The position numbers were made by a program, and so were the translations under genes. From Epithemia pelagica (Eukaryota > Bacillariophyta > Bacillariophyceae > Surirellales > Surirellaceae): a stretch of DNA of 64,000 nt. Under the pieces are notes generated by a model. The model saw only the letters and a list, made by a program, of their open reading frames with translations, made no database searches and had not been told where the DNA came from. Shown piece by piece: positions 10,333 to 19,450 of the stretch (its first letter is position 1; every line of letters begins with the position of its first letter). Where the stretch lies: the NCBI GenBank assembly GCA_946965045.2, contig OX337234.1, positions 2,046,001 to 2,110,000 of the forward strand. Direction: 5' to 3'.

Positions 10333-13300
10333 TCAAGAGAATGAAGATGGTGCCTTGTTCAAGGCTCGTTTGGGGCAGCGTCGGTCATGGGGTGGACGTC
10401 CTTTCCCTCGTTCTACGCAGTACTTCATGTACTTGACGCAACAGAACTGGGTTTGGACACGAGGTGGTGGTCCGAAGGGAGGAAAGGTGGGCATACATCT
10501 CGGGACGGATTGAAGACCACCCCAGCCATGGGGATTGCTGTTGAATGCAAAGGGGTATTGCTGTTGATCGGGGAGTGTTGTTGGCCGTTGCTGATTTTGC
10601 TTGTACGGGTTGACAGGTTGGTTTTTCTGTCTTGTTGTCGTTGTTGTTGTTGTCGATTGCAGTACCACCAACCCATTTGCTGTTGTTGCCATTGCAGGTG
10701 TGCTGTTTGCTGCATTTTGAGGCTCTTTGTGTTGTTGTTGTTGATCCTGCACTGTCGCTGCTGATTGATTTGTTGCTGCCATCGTTGTTGTTGGTAAGGC
10801 TTTGCTGTTGTTTGTAACCTTTTGCTTTTTGTTGCTGGTGTTGTTCTCATCCAAATCGTCGCTCTCTTTTTCTTCTCCCTCTCTTTCCTTTCTCTTATTG
10901 CTACTGATTGCCTGTGCTTGTGCTGTTTCTTGTTGTTGTGTCTGTTGTTGTGTTTCTTGCCGTGTCTGTTGTTGTGTTTCTGGCTGTGTCTGTGGTTGTT
11001 GTATTTTGGCTGGATTCTCCTCGCTGTCCTGTTGTTGGATTTCATCTTCGACCTCTGACTCCTCCTCTGCCAAACCCAACAATGGAATGGACGTGTCATG
11101 CGGCAACCTCTTCTTGTTGCTCGCACATTTTCGGCACTGGCATCGATCGTTGAGTGGATGCTTTGGAACTTGTTGCGTGATTTCTTTTCTCGTTTCCAGG
11201 TACTCGGAGAAAAACCGTTCTCCCGTATCTTCTGGAAGCTTCTCAACCTCTGGAAAGGGAGGACGAGAAGCTCCAGACATCGAGGCAAGTATATTGATCA
11301 TGTTTGTTTTGCATGCGTTTCCAAAACTCACCACCATTTCCCATCCTGCAGGCACCACTGAACGTTCTTCTTGAGACTTCGTCATGATTCTCATCTTGTG
11401 ACGAATTGCCCTGTTAAACTGGGCCGTGCCTGCCAAATTCAAAGCATCTGCGAGAGTTTCTCGCATGCCACAGTTGGCAAAATGCGTCAAATTGTCATGA
11501 AAGCTCTCGAGCTTACTCTCTCCTCTCAAAGGTACGTACTCCACTAGCTGGTTGCTTGATCTTGGTGATGGAGGTATCTCACGATACATTTTCTCCACGG
11601 GCAAGGGATCAGCAAGGAACTTTGCCTTCTCTTTACAGTTTTCCAGTGCTTGATGTGTTTCGGCCGTAAAAAGAGGTTGATTGGAGTGTGGATCCAATCG
11701 GCCTCGTGCTGGTGGCTTGCCAGGAGTGGAAGTGCACTTGTATTTGCACTTCCACTCCTCCAACTTGAGGACAATCGTATCGCCACCCCGAATAATCTTC
11801 CGTAAGTTCTTTGAGTACCTCTGTCGAAATGTCTTGGTTCCCATCATTTCACTGATCTCTTCGTCTGTGTATTGTTTCTTGGAGCTTGACATGGTTCCAT
11901 TTTTCAAAGAACCAACAAGTTTCTCCAAGTCTTCAGGATGGTACTCGTAGATTGCATCCAACAATTCCTTCATGGCTATCCCAAAGTCAATGTGCCGTTG
12001 TCTGAGCGTCTTGGTGATCCTCTGTATGAAATGGAAAAGGCCAAGACGGCCCTCCAAGTCATCAACCAACAACAACCAAAAATCCTTGCCACAAGGCCAT
12101 GTGTCAGAGTACATGGCCTTGGGGCAAAACCCGGTACGTCTCAGCACTTGTTCCGCAGCATGTGCAAACTCGAGTGCTGACGTGTCGTGCACTAACACTG
12201 CACAAGCAATTTCTCCTGTCTCTGTTGCCATGGTCCACATTGCAGCTGCATTGAGGCGTCTTGGATAATTTTTCACTACCTGGTGGGTGTGGTCGTGAGC
12301 AAACATGTGCTGGCATCTAACCCCTTGAATCTCTCTTGTGTTTCTCTCATTATCAGACACCATCCAGGGTTGCCACTCGGAGCTTGCTCCATCATCATAT
12401 AGCTGGCGGATTGTCTCGCCTAAAGGTGGGTAGCGAACCAGAAACTCACCATCCTTTTGCACGTAGTCTTCTGATTCTTTTCCTGTAGCAGCACAATAAG
12501 AATAGTATCTCATTGTCTTGTCTTCATAGTAGGTGTTGATTCCTTCATATAGCATCCGACTAATGTAATCCCCATTGCCATAGGTTACCATTGATGCTTC
12601 CATAATCCTCGTAGCATCTTTAGCTAGATGCGATGTTCCTCTAGCATACTTGGGTTCCACTGGGTAACACATAGCCATGTAGGGAGGCAGTCGTGCGAGC
12701 AATTCTCCATCATTCGCATAGAAGGCAGCCGAGCACCCCGCACACTTGTATCCCATAAGTATTGCATACTTTGGGGGACCAGACATGGCGAAAATGGGGA
12801 AAAGGGACTTGTTTTTTGAAAAGTTCGATCGCGTACGCTGGAGATTACCCCGGCAACGAGGACAACGCAAGTGGTGACTGGGGAAAAACAGCTCCCAATC
12901 AACAACCAGGAGTTCCTGTCCCACAATCGAGTTGTACAAAGCACTCGTGTTGTCGGCAATGGGGGGTACAGTAACGGTTATATTAGTGAAGAAAGGTTTC
13001 AAATTCTCAACACAACGCTTAGAACCAAGGCACGTGTCGGTCACATAACTCGCCAACGCATGCACAGCACGTGGGACATGCACCTCCGTAGGTACTGCTG
13101 TTACACGCATAATTACCTCAAACTTGAAATCTTCGGCTGTTGGAACATACGCGCCTTCCTCGCTACCAACGGTAGAACTTTCCGTTGCCATAGTCACACT
13201 AGTAGATTCTGTGTTTTCATTTTCAGCCCCTCTCTTTGCGTTTTTCGACGTGCAATTGGGACGAGGTCGCATGAAAACGTCCACTGCCTCCTTCGTAACA

Positions 13301-13662
13301 TTGGAGGCGGACAGTTTCTCACCACTGGTAAGTGGTTTGCGAATTGCTGCTGCATGGACAGCCTGGGCCTTTTCTGAGGCCACCACCTCTGCTCCTCTTC
13401 CATCGTTCATTCCCTTGCCCCTTGTTGTTGTGTTTTTGCTGCATCTGGGGTGGTGAGGGCGATGAGGGATGGCCATTCCTCTTGCCTTGGCCCTGCAGAT
13501 GGGGCAGTCGATATCGGACTCAAAGATGACCAAAAGGTCCATCTTTCTCCAACCTGAACGCTTCTTCCAACTCTTCTTTGGCCAACGTGAGTACTGATTT
13601 CCGTATCGTTGCGACTGTGGCCCCATGGCCTTGGCCGCTGTGAATTGTGCTGCAGAACTCAT
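10333..13662 (-). CDS. Transposase-like protein with zinc-ribbon and RNase H-like region
   Basis: A single 1109-codon ORF starting at the ATG at 13662, the only large gene in the transposon. The N-terminus has a CPICRAKARG...H...C cluster. Around residues 265-330 is a zinc-ribbon-like unit (CPRCRGNL ... YKCAGCSAAFYANDGELLARLPP), resembling the DUF6729 type found in fungal and algal repetitive proteins. It is followed by FAHDHTHQVVKNYP and later MYSDTWPCGKDFW, which look like the first and second acidic positions of a DDE/RNase H-fold transposase. The third acidic residue was not placed with confidence. The C-terminal third is Gln/Thr/Asn-rich low complexity, and the end is Cys-rich (FCCVKYMKYC ... 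GRPPHDRRCPKR). I take it as the element's transposase from position and these motifs. The family match is from memory and unverified. Confidence 0.75.
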   Translation of the reverse strand: MSSAAQFTAAKAMGPQSQRYGNQYSRWPKKSWKKRSGWRKMDLLVIFESDIDCPICRAKARGMAIPHRPHHPRCSKNTTTRGKGMNDGRGAEVVASEKAQAVHAAAIRKPLTSGEKLSASNVTKEAVDVFMRPRPNCTSKNAKRGAENENTESTSVTMATESSTVGSEEGAYVPTAEDFKFEVIMRVTAVPTEVHVPRAVHALASYVTDTCLGSKRCVENLKPFFTNITVTVPPIADNTSALYNSIVGQELLVVDWELFFPSHHLRCPRCRGNLQRTRSNFSKNKSLFPIFAMSGPPKYAILMGYKCAGCSAAFYANDGELLARLPPYMAMCYPVEPKYARGTSHLAKDATRIMEASMVTYGNGDYISRMLYEGINTYYEDKTMRYYSYCAATGKESEDYVQKDGEFLVRYPPLGETIRQLYDDGASSEWQPWMVSDNERNTREIQGVRCQHMFAHDHTHQVVKNYPRRLNAAAMWTMATETGEIACAVLVHDTSALEFAHAAEQVLRRTGFCPKAMYSDTWPCGKDFWLLLVDDLEGRLGLFHFIQRITKTLRQRHIDFGIAMKELLDAIYEYHPEDLEKLVGSLKNGTMSSSKKQYTDEEISEMMGTKTFRQRYSKNLRKIIRGGDTIVLKLEEWKCKYKCTSTPGKPPARGRLDPHSNQPLFTAETHQALENCKEKAKFLADPLPVEKMYREIPPSPRSSNQLVEYVPLRGESKLESFHDNLTHFANCGMRETLADALNLAGTAQFNRAIRHKMRIMTKSQEERSVVPAGWEMVVSFGNACKTNMINILASMSGASRPPFPEVEKLPEDTGERFFSEYLETRKEITQQVPKHPLNDRCQCRKCASNKKRLPHDTSIPLLGLAEEESEVEDEIQQQDSEENPAKIQQPQTQPETQQQTRQETQQQTQQQETAQAQAISSNKRKEREGEEKESDDLDENNTSNKKQKVTNNSKALPTTTMAATNQSAATVQDQQQQHKEPQNAANSTPAMATTANGLVVLQSTTTTTTTRQKNQPVNPYKQNQQRPTTLPDQQQYPFAFNSNPHGWGGLQSVPRCMPTFPPFGPPPRVQTQFCCVKYMKYCVERGKGRPPHDRRCPKRALNKAPSSFS

Positions 13663-14021
13663 GATCTCTATTTGTTATTCTAACTTATTGAAGTGTATCC
13701 TCTTTTCCAGGCTTCTGACCATGCTCAAAAGGGTCATGAGATGGTCAGAAGAGGACTTGTCGCAATGGTCGACTTGGCCATGCCATGGGCGACCGTGAAG
13801 GACCGACCGGATCGGCTGATGGAATCTTCCCTCCATGTTTTTTGTCCGTGATTCGATGGGTTCCCGGGACACGGTAAGACACTTGTAACGACATTTGTTT
13901 CCTAAGTGATTTTTTGTGTAACGACATTTCTAACCCAATCATATTGCTGCCTTTTGAAACTAACACCCCTCCAATTGTTGCGTCCCTAATCTATTGCCTA
14001 TAACCCTGATTGTGCATAAAA
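13663..14021. other. Transposon right subterminal region
   Basis: 359 bp between the transposase start codon and the right inverted repeat. It should hold the transposase promoter. The left-end minisatellite is not repeated here, so the two ends are asymmetric. Confidence 0.5.
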
Positions 14022-14042
14022 GGGTCGATTTCCCCAAACTCC
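14022..14042 (-). repeat. Right terminal inverted repeat
   Basis: 21 bp ending CCCCAAACTCC, the inverted partner of 8950-8970 with one mismatch. TTC of the target-site duplication follows directly at 14043-14045. Confidence 0.93.
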
Positions 14043-14045
14043 TTC

Positions 14046-14076
14046 GTACTCGTGGGTTCGAATCCCACCGAATGCA
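14046..14076 (+). pseudogene. 3' half of the interrupted tRNA-Leu(CAA)
   Basis: 31 nt identical to positions 52-82 of the intact tRNA-Leu: end of the variable arm, T arm with box B, acceptor strand CGAATGC and discriminator A. A TTTTTT terminator remains at 14081-14086, so the gene was probably functional before the insertion. Confidence 0.93.
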
Positions 14077-14368
14077 CTGCTTTTTTATGAATCTGGCGAA
14101 TTGATGCTATGTCATGCAGTAACTTTTCTAAGGGAGTTTGACCACTTTCACCTGCTATGCGTCTTTTCTATGTTCCCTGTCTTGTGTGGTTGGTTGTCTC
14201 TGACTTGACTCATGACCACACAAACATTTATCTCTAATGTTTCATTAAAAACGGCAGTTCAAAAACCTCAGATCCCTTGTGGTGGCAACCTGAGAGCGGG
14301 AAGTGGAGCTAAACTTTGGCAGCCCATCGAATATCACTGTTAGGGGTACTTTCAGCAACGTCTTCCAT

Positions 14369-15037
14369 CTAGTTTTCAGATACGTGGCGAAAGATGGGGG
14401 CCACGGAACCATGGTTATTGACTGAACAACATGTCTCAACCGACCAATTATCATCATCTTCATACCCTGCATCAGTCCTCATGTTTTCATCATTCAAGTT
14501 CATGGTGCGATGTTCCTCCAGCTGATTGCTCAGGGGAGAGTCAATGTTGGACGCACAGTGTTTCGGAATGTCCATTGGTTCCAACCAGAATCGTCCATTC
14601 CCCACTGAACGAACACAAGCGGGCGTGCAGCCAACTGCCTCCATACAATTCATCGCATTTGGATACCCTTCTTGACAGTGTCGAGCATCTTCCTCGTACC
14701 CTTCTTCCATACTCAACTGGGCCAAATCATGTTCGGTAATGATGGAAACCCCGCGAGGAGATTCATCTGACTTCATGTATAGTATTTGAGCATAAGCTAC
14801 GGATGAATCTGACTTGTTTCCCAAATTGGTGAAATCCTCCTCAGCTTCCAATCCATTTACCATCACGGACGTAGGACTCAAGGTATCCCCCCATTCATCA
14901 TTGTGGCCATCCGCCATACCGACGAAACCGATATCGTCCACGTCATCTCTTAACGGCGACATGGATCTGTTGACCAATCGTCTTCGAAAGGGGATCCATC
15001 GGGAAGGATGCCTTGACAACGGGTTTGCTTTCATCAT
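14369..15037 (-). CDS. Hypothetical protein, 222 aa
   Basis: A minus-strand frame of 222 codons from the ATG at 15037 (GAGATGATGAAAG) to the stop at 14369. The open frame reaches 15190, but an in-frame TGA precedes it and no earlier ATG exists. The protein is polar and acidic, with a basic start (NPLSRHPSRWIPFRRR) and several Cys and Met residues. I recognise no domain, signal peptide or membrane span. It lies between the transposon insertion and the G-patch gene, on the same strand as the latter, 275 bp from its stop. It may be a real short gene or the 3' exon of one. Only frame length and ordinary composition support it. Confidence 0.4.
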   Translation of the reverse strand: MMKANPLSRHPSRWIPFRRRLVNRSMSPLRDDVDDIGFVGMADGHNDEWGDTLSPTSVMVNGLEAEEDFTNLGNKSDSSVAYAQILYMKSDESPRGVSIITEHDLAQLSMEEGYEEDARHCQEGYPNAMNCMEAVGCTPACVRSVGNGRFWLEPMDIPKHCASNIDSPLSNQLEEHRTMNLNDENMRTDAGYEDDDNWSVETCCSVNNHGSVAPIFRHVSEN

Positions 15038-15312
15038 CTCTCTTTGTCGTCCTTTTTGCGTTTTTGCTTTCTCAAAATTGTGAAATGAGGCGAGAGGCGA
15101 TCCATTCCAACATTGGTACCAGCCTTCTTTCCATTTCCATCCGAGCTGCAACGGAGGTACGAACAAAATTCGACAGGCACGTTTCAGCACTCAATCGTAA
15201 TCTATCAGCACGCCCAATCAGGAATGAAAATTTCAGCCTCGTTTTCGCTGCGGCATGTATACATAGAGGTAGATATACATACTGGATGGTGATCCACGGC
15301 GATTGGTTCAAA

Positions 15313-16035
15313 CTACTTCGCCTGTTTTGCCTTCTTGCTCTTCCTGTCCTTTTTGCAAGTCGCTTCTTCGCTCTTCTCCTCCTTGCGTTTCCGCTTCTTC
15401 TTCTTGTCGGATTTCGCAGTCTTTTCTTTTGAGTCGTCCTGTTCCGCTCTTTCCGTGGTCACACACGAATCTCCTGGATTCGTATCACTGCCGCTACTAT
15501 TGCTTTCGGGAGCCGTCGAAGCCGTCGTGGAGGAGAGTTCACTTTCGGCACGTTTCCATTTGGCCAAGTTTCTCGATTTGCCAGCCCGCATCCCAAACCG
15601 AGCTCCACCCGTGGCTTCGAACAACTCTTCATCGGTAAATTGCTTCCTACTCCTCTTGTTGTCCTGTTCCTTGTCACTTTTCCTGTTACTACTACTTTTC
15701 TTTTTCGAACTTAATTTGGCCAAGGTATCGCCCAAGGAATTTTTCCACCATTCTTCTCCTTCCTTTTGCGCTTGAAGAATGGCCGTTTGTTTGTCAATTC
15801 CAAGTCCAGCATTTTCTTGTCGTTTTTGAACTTTAATATGAGATTTGATTCCATCCCGTTTCTTTCCCAACCCAGTTCCCTGCTTCCATCCCATTTTTTC
15901 CAATTGCTTCCGAGCAAAGTCCGATGGCGGTGCCGCCAAATGCTCTTGAAAGACACCGGAAGAAAGCTGTTGTTTTCGGTGCTTGGAACCGGCCAATTGT
16001 GACAAGGCCAAGGCCGACATGTTATCAGTTGACAT
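15313..16035 (-). CDS. G-patch domain protein, GPATCH4-like
   Basis: 240 aa from the ATG at 16035. The apparent upstream extension starts at TTG and is not used. Residues about 40-85 form a G-patch (FARKQLEKMGWKQGTGLGKK ... HIKV ... GLG), the glycine-rich module that docks and activates DEAH-box RNA helicases. A second conserved block near 135-160 (FTDEELFEATGGARFGMRAG) resembles the LTDEML...A-G segment of human GPATCH4. The C-terminus is Lys/Glu/Ser-rich with several KKKRKRK-type nuclear or nucleolar signals. Likely role: ribosome biogenesis or snoRNA-linked helicase cofactor in the nucleolus. PINX1/Gno1 is the alternative family, but the TDEEL block favours GPATCH4. The gene is divergent from the helicase gene at 16400. 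Confidence 0.83.
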   Translation of the reverse strand: MSTDNMSALALSQLAGSKHRKQQLSSGVFQEHLAAPPSDFARKQLEKMGWKQGTGLGKKRDGIKSHIKVQKRQENAGLGIDKQTAILQAQKEGEEWWKNSLGDTLAKLSSKKKSSSNRKSDKEQDNKRSRKQFTDEELFEATGGARFGMRAGKSRNLAKWKRAESELSSTTASTAPESNSSGSDTNPGDSCVTTERAEQDDSKEKTAKSDKKKKRKRKEEKSEEATCKKDRKSKKAKQAK

Positions 16036-16399
16036 GATGTAGTGTTCAATCAATATCAATGTATTTGTGTTCTGGTCTCTTTCTCAGCGCCGTAAGCCTC
16101 TTTGTCTTCCTGATTATTGTTGAATGGGAATGATTGGTTGCGGAAAAGCGTGTGCGTTGAGCGACCGACAGCGACCGCAGTAGTATTTCTCGGCGCTTCA
16201 CATGAAGACATACTTTTGAATCAATAAATATATTATTTGTCACGACCTCTGGGGATGTCCCTAGTCCTTAGGAATGTGACGGTCGTCAGACAGGCCAGAC
16301 GTTTTATGCGACCGCAGCATCAGCACAATCGCCCGCGTGGCAGTTCGCCAGAATGGATCCAATTCCAATCCCACTCACCATGGTCACATTTTCGGTGCC
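16036..16399. other. Divergent intergenic region, G-patch / DEAD-box helicase
   Basis: 364 bp between two divergent start codons, probably a shared promoter region. An ATG at 16353 opens a different frame from the helicase and is not used. Confidence 0.5.
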
Positions 16400-18776
16400 A
16401 TGGTTCAAGTTGCTCTTGTCTACCTCCTCGTTCAGGGCTTTGTATGTACCTCGCTCTTGCTTCCCAGTCCTCGACGTGTGAAGAATGGCCACCGTTCTGG
16501 CCTTGCATCCGATCACGGTGCGCGTTTGGATCTTGTATCCCCCACTTGGAACCTTCCAAGAAACCGCAAGAATCATGGACGGCAAGTTCTTCTTGCTTCG
16601 AATGCAGGAGAAGACAGCAACGACGAGAACGCTGGTTTGAATGAGCTGCATACAATGCTTCGAGATGCCGTGTCGGAGCAAAATTTTGTGGAAGCAGGTC
16701 GTATCTCGGATATTCTCTTGTTTCAATTGTACAGTGACGTTCTTACCAATGGAAGTGTCTCGGTTGCCGAACGAGAAGAAAAGATTCGAATGGCCCGAAG
16801 GCGCATGTCCTGGAAAGGTCTTGGTGCCGCTCCCTGGTTGATTAGTCGCTTGGATAGTTTGAATTACACCTTCCCAACAACCATCCAGATCAACTCCATG
16901 GAATCGGTCAACGCCATTCTTCAAACGCAAAGCTACGATTCCATGGAAGCATCATTAGAAGAGCGTGTGGGTCGGAGTAATATGGACATGGGCATTGTCA
17001 TTTCAGGAACGACGGGAAGTGGCAAGTCCTTGGCCTATTTGGTGCCCCTCTTGAGTACCCTTAGTGATTCCCTGTTTGCCCGTCAACGAATCCGTGTCGG
17101 TGCCGAAGAAATGGTGGGCGATACGACGGGTGACTTGTTGGATCGATTGGCCATTGTAACATCGCCCGTCGTTCGATCGTCGGCTCGGAAACAAATTCGA
17201 AGAAGCGACAGTGCCATTGCTACCGGAGCCGCCTTGTCCACGTTGGGCACGTCGGGGACCAATGTCAAGACGCCGCTGGCATTGATTGTCGTGCCCAGTC
17301 GGGAATTGGGAATTCAAATTGCCATGGTCCTCTATCAGTTGGTGGGTGGCAATCTCAAGGATTCACCGACCGAGTTTGCACCGGGCAAATCCAACATGTT
17401 CAAATACAAGGGACCCAAGGGGGTACGCATTGGATGTGTTTTGGATGACGAAGATGCGGCATTTGGTTTGAAACTGCAAACCGATGTGGCCATTACCATG
17501 CCTCATTATTTAGGAAAACTGTTGGAGGATGGAGATGTGGAAGCCTCCCAGTTGCGTGTGGTTGTCTACGACGAAGGTAAGTGGAAGATTTAACGTTGTG
17601 AGGTTGCTCGATTGGATCATGTCCAACCATGGTCTTTGGAATTGCTCTTCTCTTTTACCAGCTGATCTGGCATTGGAACAGACGCCGAGTGGTACATTAA
17701 AGTCATTGTTTGAGGATTCCCCTGGCCCGGATATGCCTGTCAATGAGGACGAAGCATCGCGTCGAGAGTATAGTCGTTTAACCTTTTTGGTTGGCGCGAG
17801 TGTGACCGAAGCCTTGGGAAATTTGGCGGTCTCGTCCCGGATTCTGCCATCGGGCAAAAGCTACATTGCCACCGCGACGCGGTTTGCCCCCCTCCTCACG
17901 GAACAACAAGGGGGAGGGGAAGAACTGGGAGGAGATCGAACCACTCAGGCATCCTTAAAAGATTTGGATTTGTGTCTCTATCCTGGATTGAAGCATTATC
18001 GTGCCACAGTGGAAAATGATGAAGGATTGCTGGTACTGACACGGTTACTGCGAAAGGAACTTCGGGATTGTGACGAGAGGAATTCTCAGGGAGAGGATCG
18101 TCCTCGAGTGGTAATATTCTTTTCCAGTGAAGAAGAAGCCAAAGCCGCCTTGGAACCCTTGCGGGATGCCTTGTGGGGAGAACATCGTTTGTGTGTCTTG
18201 TTGCCCAAAACAGGCGTCAGTCCCCTGACCATCTTGGACCAATTTCGTCGAAATGAAACTTCTGTCATGTTGGCAACTCCCAACTCGGTCCGTGGCTTGG
18301 ATGTCAAGGGCTTGACCCATGTGTATACCTTGTACTTGCCCATGGATGACCCTCGCGAATATGTGCATTTGGCAGGTCGTGTGGGTCGAGTGGGCCAAGC
18401 TCCCTCGAGTAAGAATGGCGGCAATGTCATTTCCATTCTGCGCAAAAATGAAACCAATCAAATGAATGAACTGGCCAGTCAATTGGGTTTTGAATTTGCT
18501 GAAATTGACGCCGAAGCTATACAACGCCCGTCCTTCGTCAAATTTGATTCGTCCATTTCGGGTGACAGTGACGACGATGATGATGATGACGATGTGGATT
18601 TGGTGGTAGAGAGCAATGATGTGGAATCCATGAGACGATATTTGGAAGATTCCATGACATTTCTCAAATTGGCAGATGATCCAACATCTACAGCTACTGA
18701 CACGTCCGTCACGAATGAGGACGACAACAACGAGGACGACGATGAGAAAGATTATGATGGCATTGGTCTATTGTAG
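16400..18776 (+). CDS. DEAD-box RNA helicase, probable plastid form
   Basis: Two exons, 16400-17576 and 17662-18776, giving 764 codons (763 aa). The intron splits the DEAD box itself, GAC GAA G|CT GAT. Motif I is GTTGSGKS at about 202-210. The P(T/S)REL motif appears as VPSRELGIQIA. Motif II is DEAD at 391-394. Motif III is GAS rather than SAT. Motif VI is HLAGRVGRVG near 628, where most family members have HRIGR. A long insertion separates motifs I and Ia. The start (GCCATGGTT) gives MVQVALVYLLVQGFVCTSLLL, a hydrophobic signal-peptide-like leader with Phe after the predicted cleavage point, as in diatom plastid precursors, so RNA metabolism in the plastid is inferred. The C-terminus is strongly acidic (DDDDDDDD) and may bind a basic partner. 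Confidence 0.87.
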
Positions 18777-19450
18777 CGCTGCCGACAAGCGTGAATGGGA
18801 GGATGGCTTCCTTGCTTTCGTAATGGCAACCTAAAGTTTGGACTGACAGGAAAATGACGCCCCGCAACCCGTAGAGTCAAAAGTGAAAGCAAGAGATGGG
18901 GAAGACAACAAGTTCTAGAGATCTAGACAATGCTATGACTTTGTTACTTTAGTTGTAAAGTATAAGTGAGTTAAACAATGGAGCACCATAATAAAAGGTC
19001 GGATGAGTGCCGATCCTTCCAGTCTCACGTCATCTAGACCATGGCGGAAAGAGCAAACTACCTAGAGGATGCTACTAGAGACAAACGTGTGAACGGCTAC
19101 TTCTCGCCCCTCTTCGAATATTGGAGTAGGAGTGTAATAGGAGGTTAATACCAAACAAGATATCGTTGCATTTAATGAAATGCTTGCAGAATCATAACAG
19201 TACGGCTTGAGAGCAACACAAAAAATATGGAGTAGAAACAAGAGAGAATATTACTTCTCTAGTAGAGAAGGTCAATAGCTACCATAGCTATGATTATATA
19301 GGAGTAGTAGATATATGTAGAGCGAGGAGAGAAGGAGAGAGCAAATGGGGTTTTCCCGTCGCCTGGACCATTGTTGCTGAAACCTAAGCGGAGTCATTCA
19401 TTGCCTTATCGATTATCATTATCAGGTTATTCGGAAGCACATTGTGGCGC
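18777..19450. other. Intergenic, helicase to deubiquitinase
   Basis: 674 bp between tandem genes, AT-richer than the coding flanks. I see no gene, tRNA or clear repeat. Confidence 0.5.

Larger units (their letters stand above)
8950..14042 (-). mobile_element. 5.1-kb TIR DNA transposon inserted in a tRNA-Leu gene
   Basis: A 5093-bp element bounded by 21-bp terminal inverted repeats that match at 20 of 21 positions and begin GGAGTTTG. It is flanked by a 3-bp TTC duplication. It holds one long transposase-like ORF on the minus strand (10333-13662), a palindromic minisatellite near its left end, and a purine-rich tract. The ORF is unbroken and the flanking tRNA halves are undiverged, so the insertion is probably young. 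The empty site is known exactly from the neighbouring intact tRNA. The superfamily is not assigned: a 3-bp duplication is shared by several cut-and-paste groups (PIF/Harbinger, Zator, some CACTA), and the termini do not start with CACTA. Confidence 0.92.

Noticed and set aside
10425-11288. 287-codon minus-strand ORF rich in Gln, Arg and Asn
   Set aside because: Shifted-frame shadow of the low-complexity part of the transposase ORF.
8950-14042. LTR or non-LTR retrotransposon
   Set aside because: No reverse transcriptase motif, no long terminal direct repeats and no poly-A end; inverted termini instead.
8899-14076. A split or trans-spliced tRNA, or a tRNA with a giant intron
   Set aside because: The break is in the variable arm, not the anticodon loop, and is bordered by inverted repeats and a target duplication, which is insertion and not processing.
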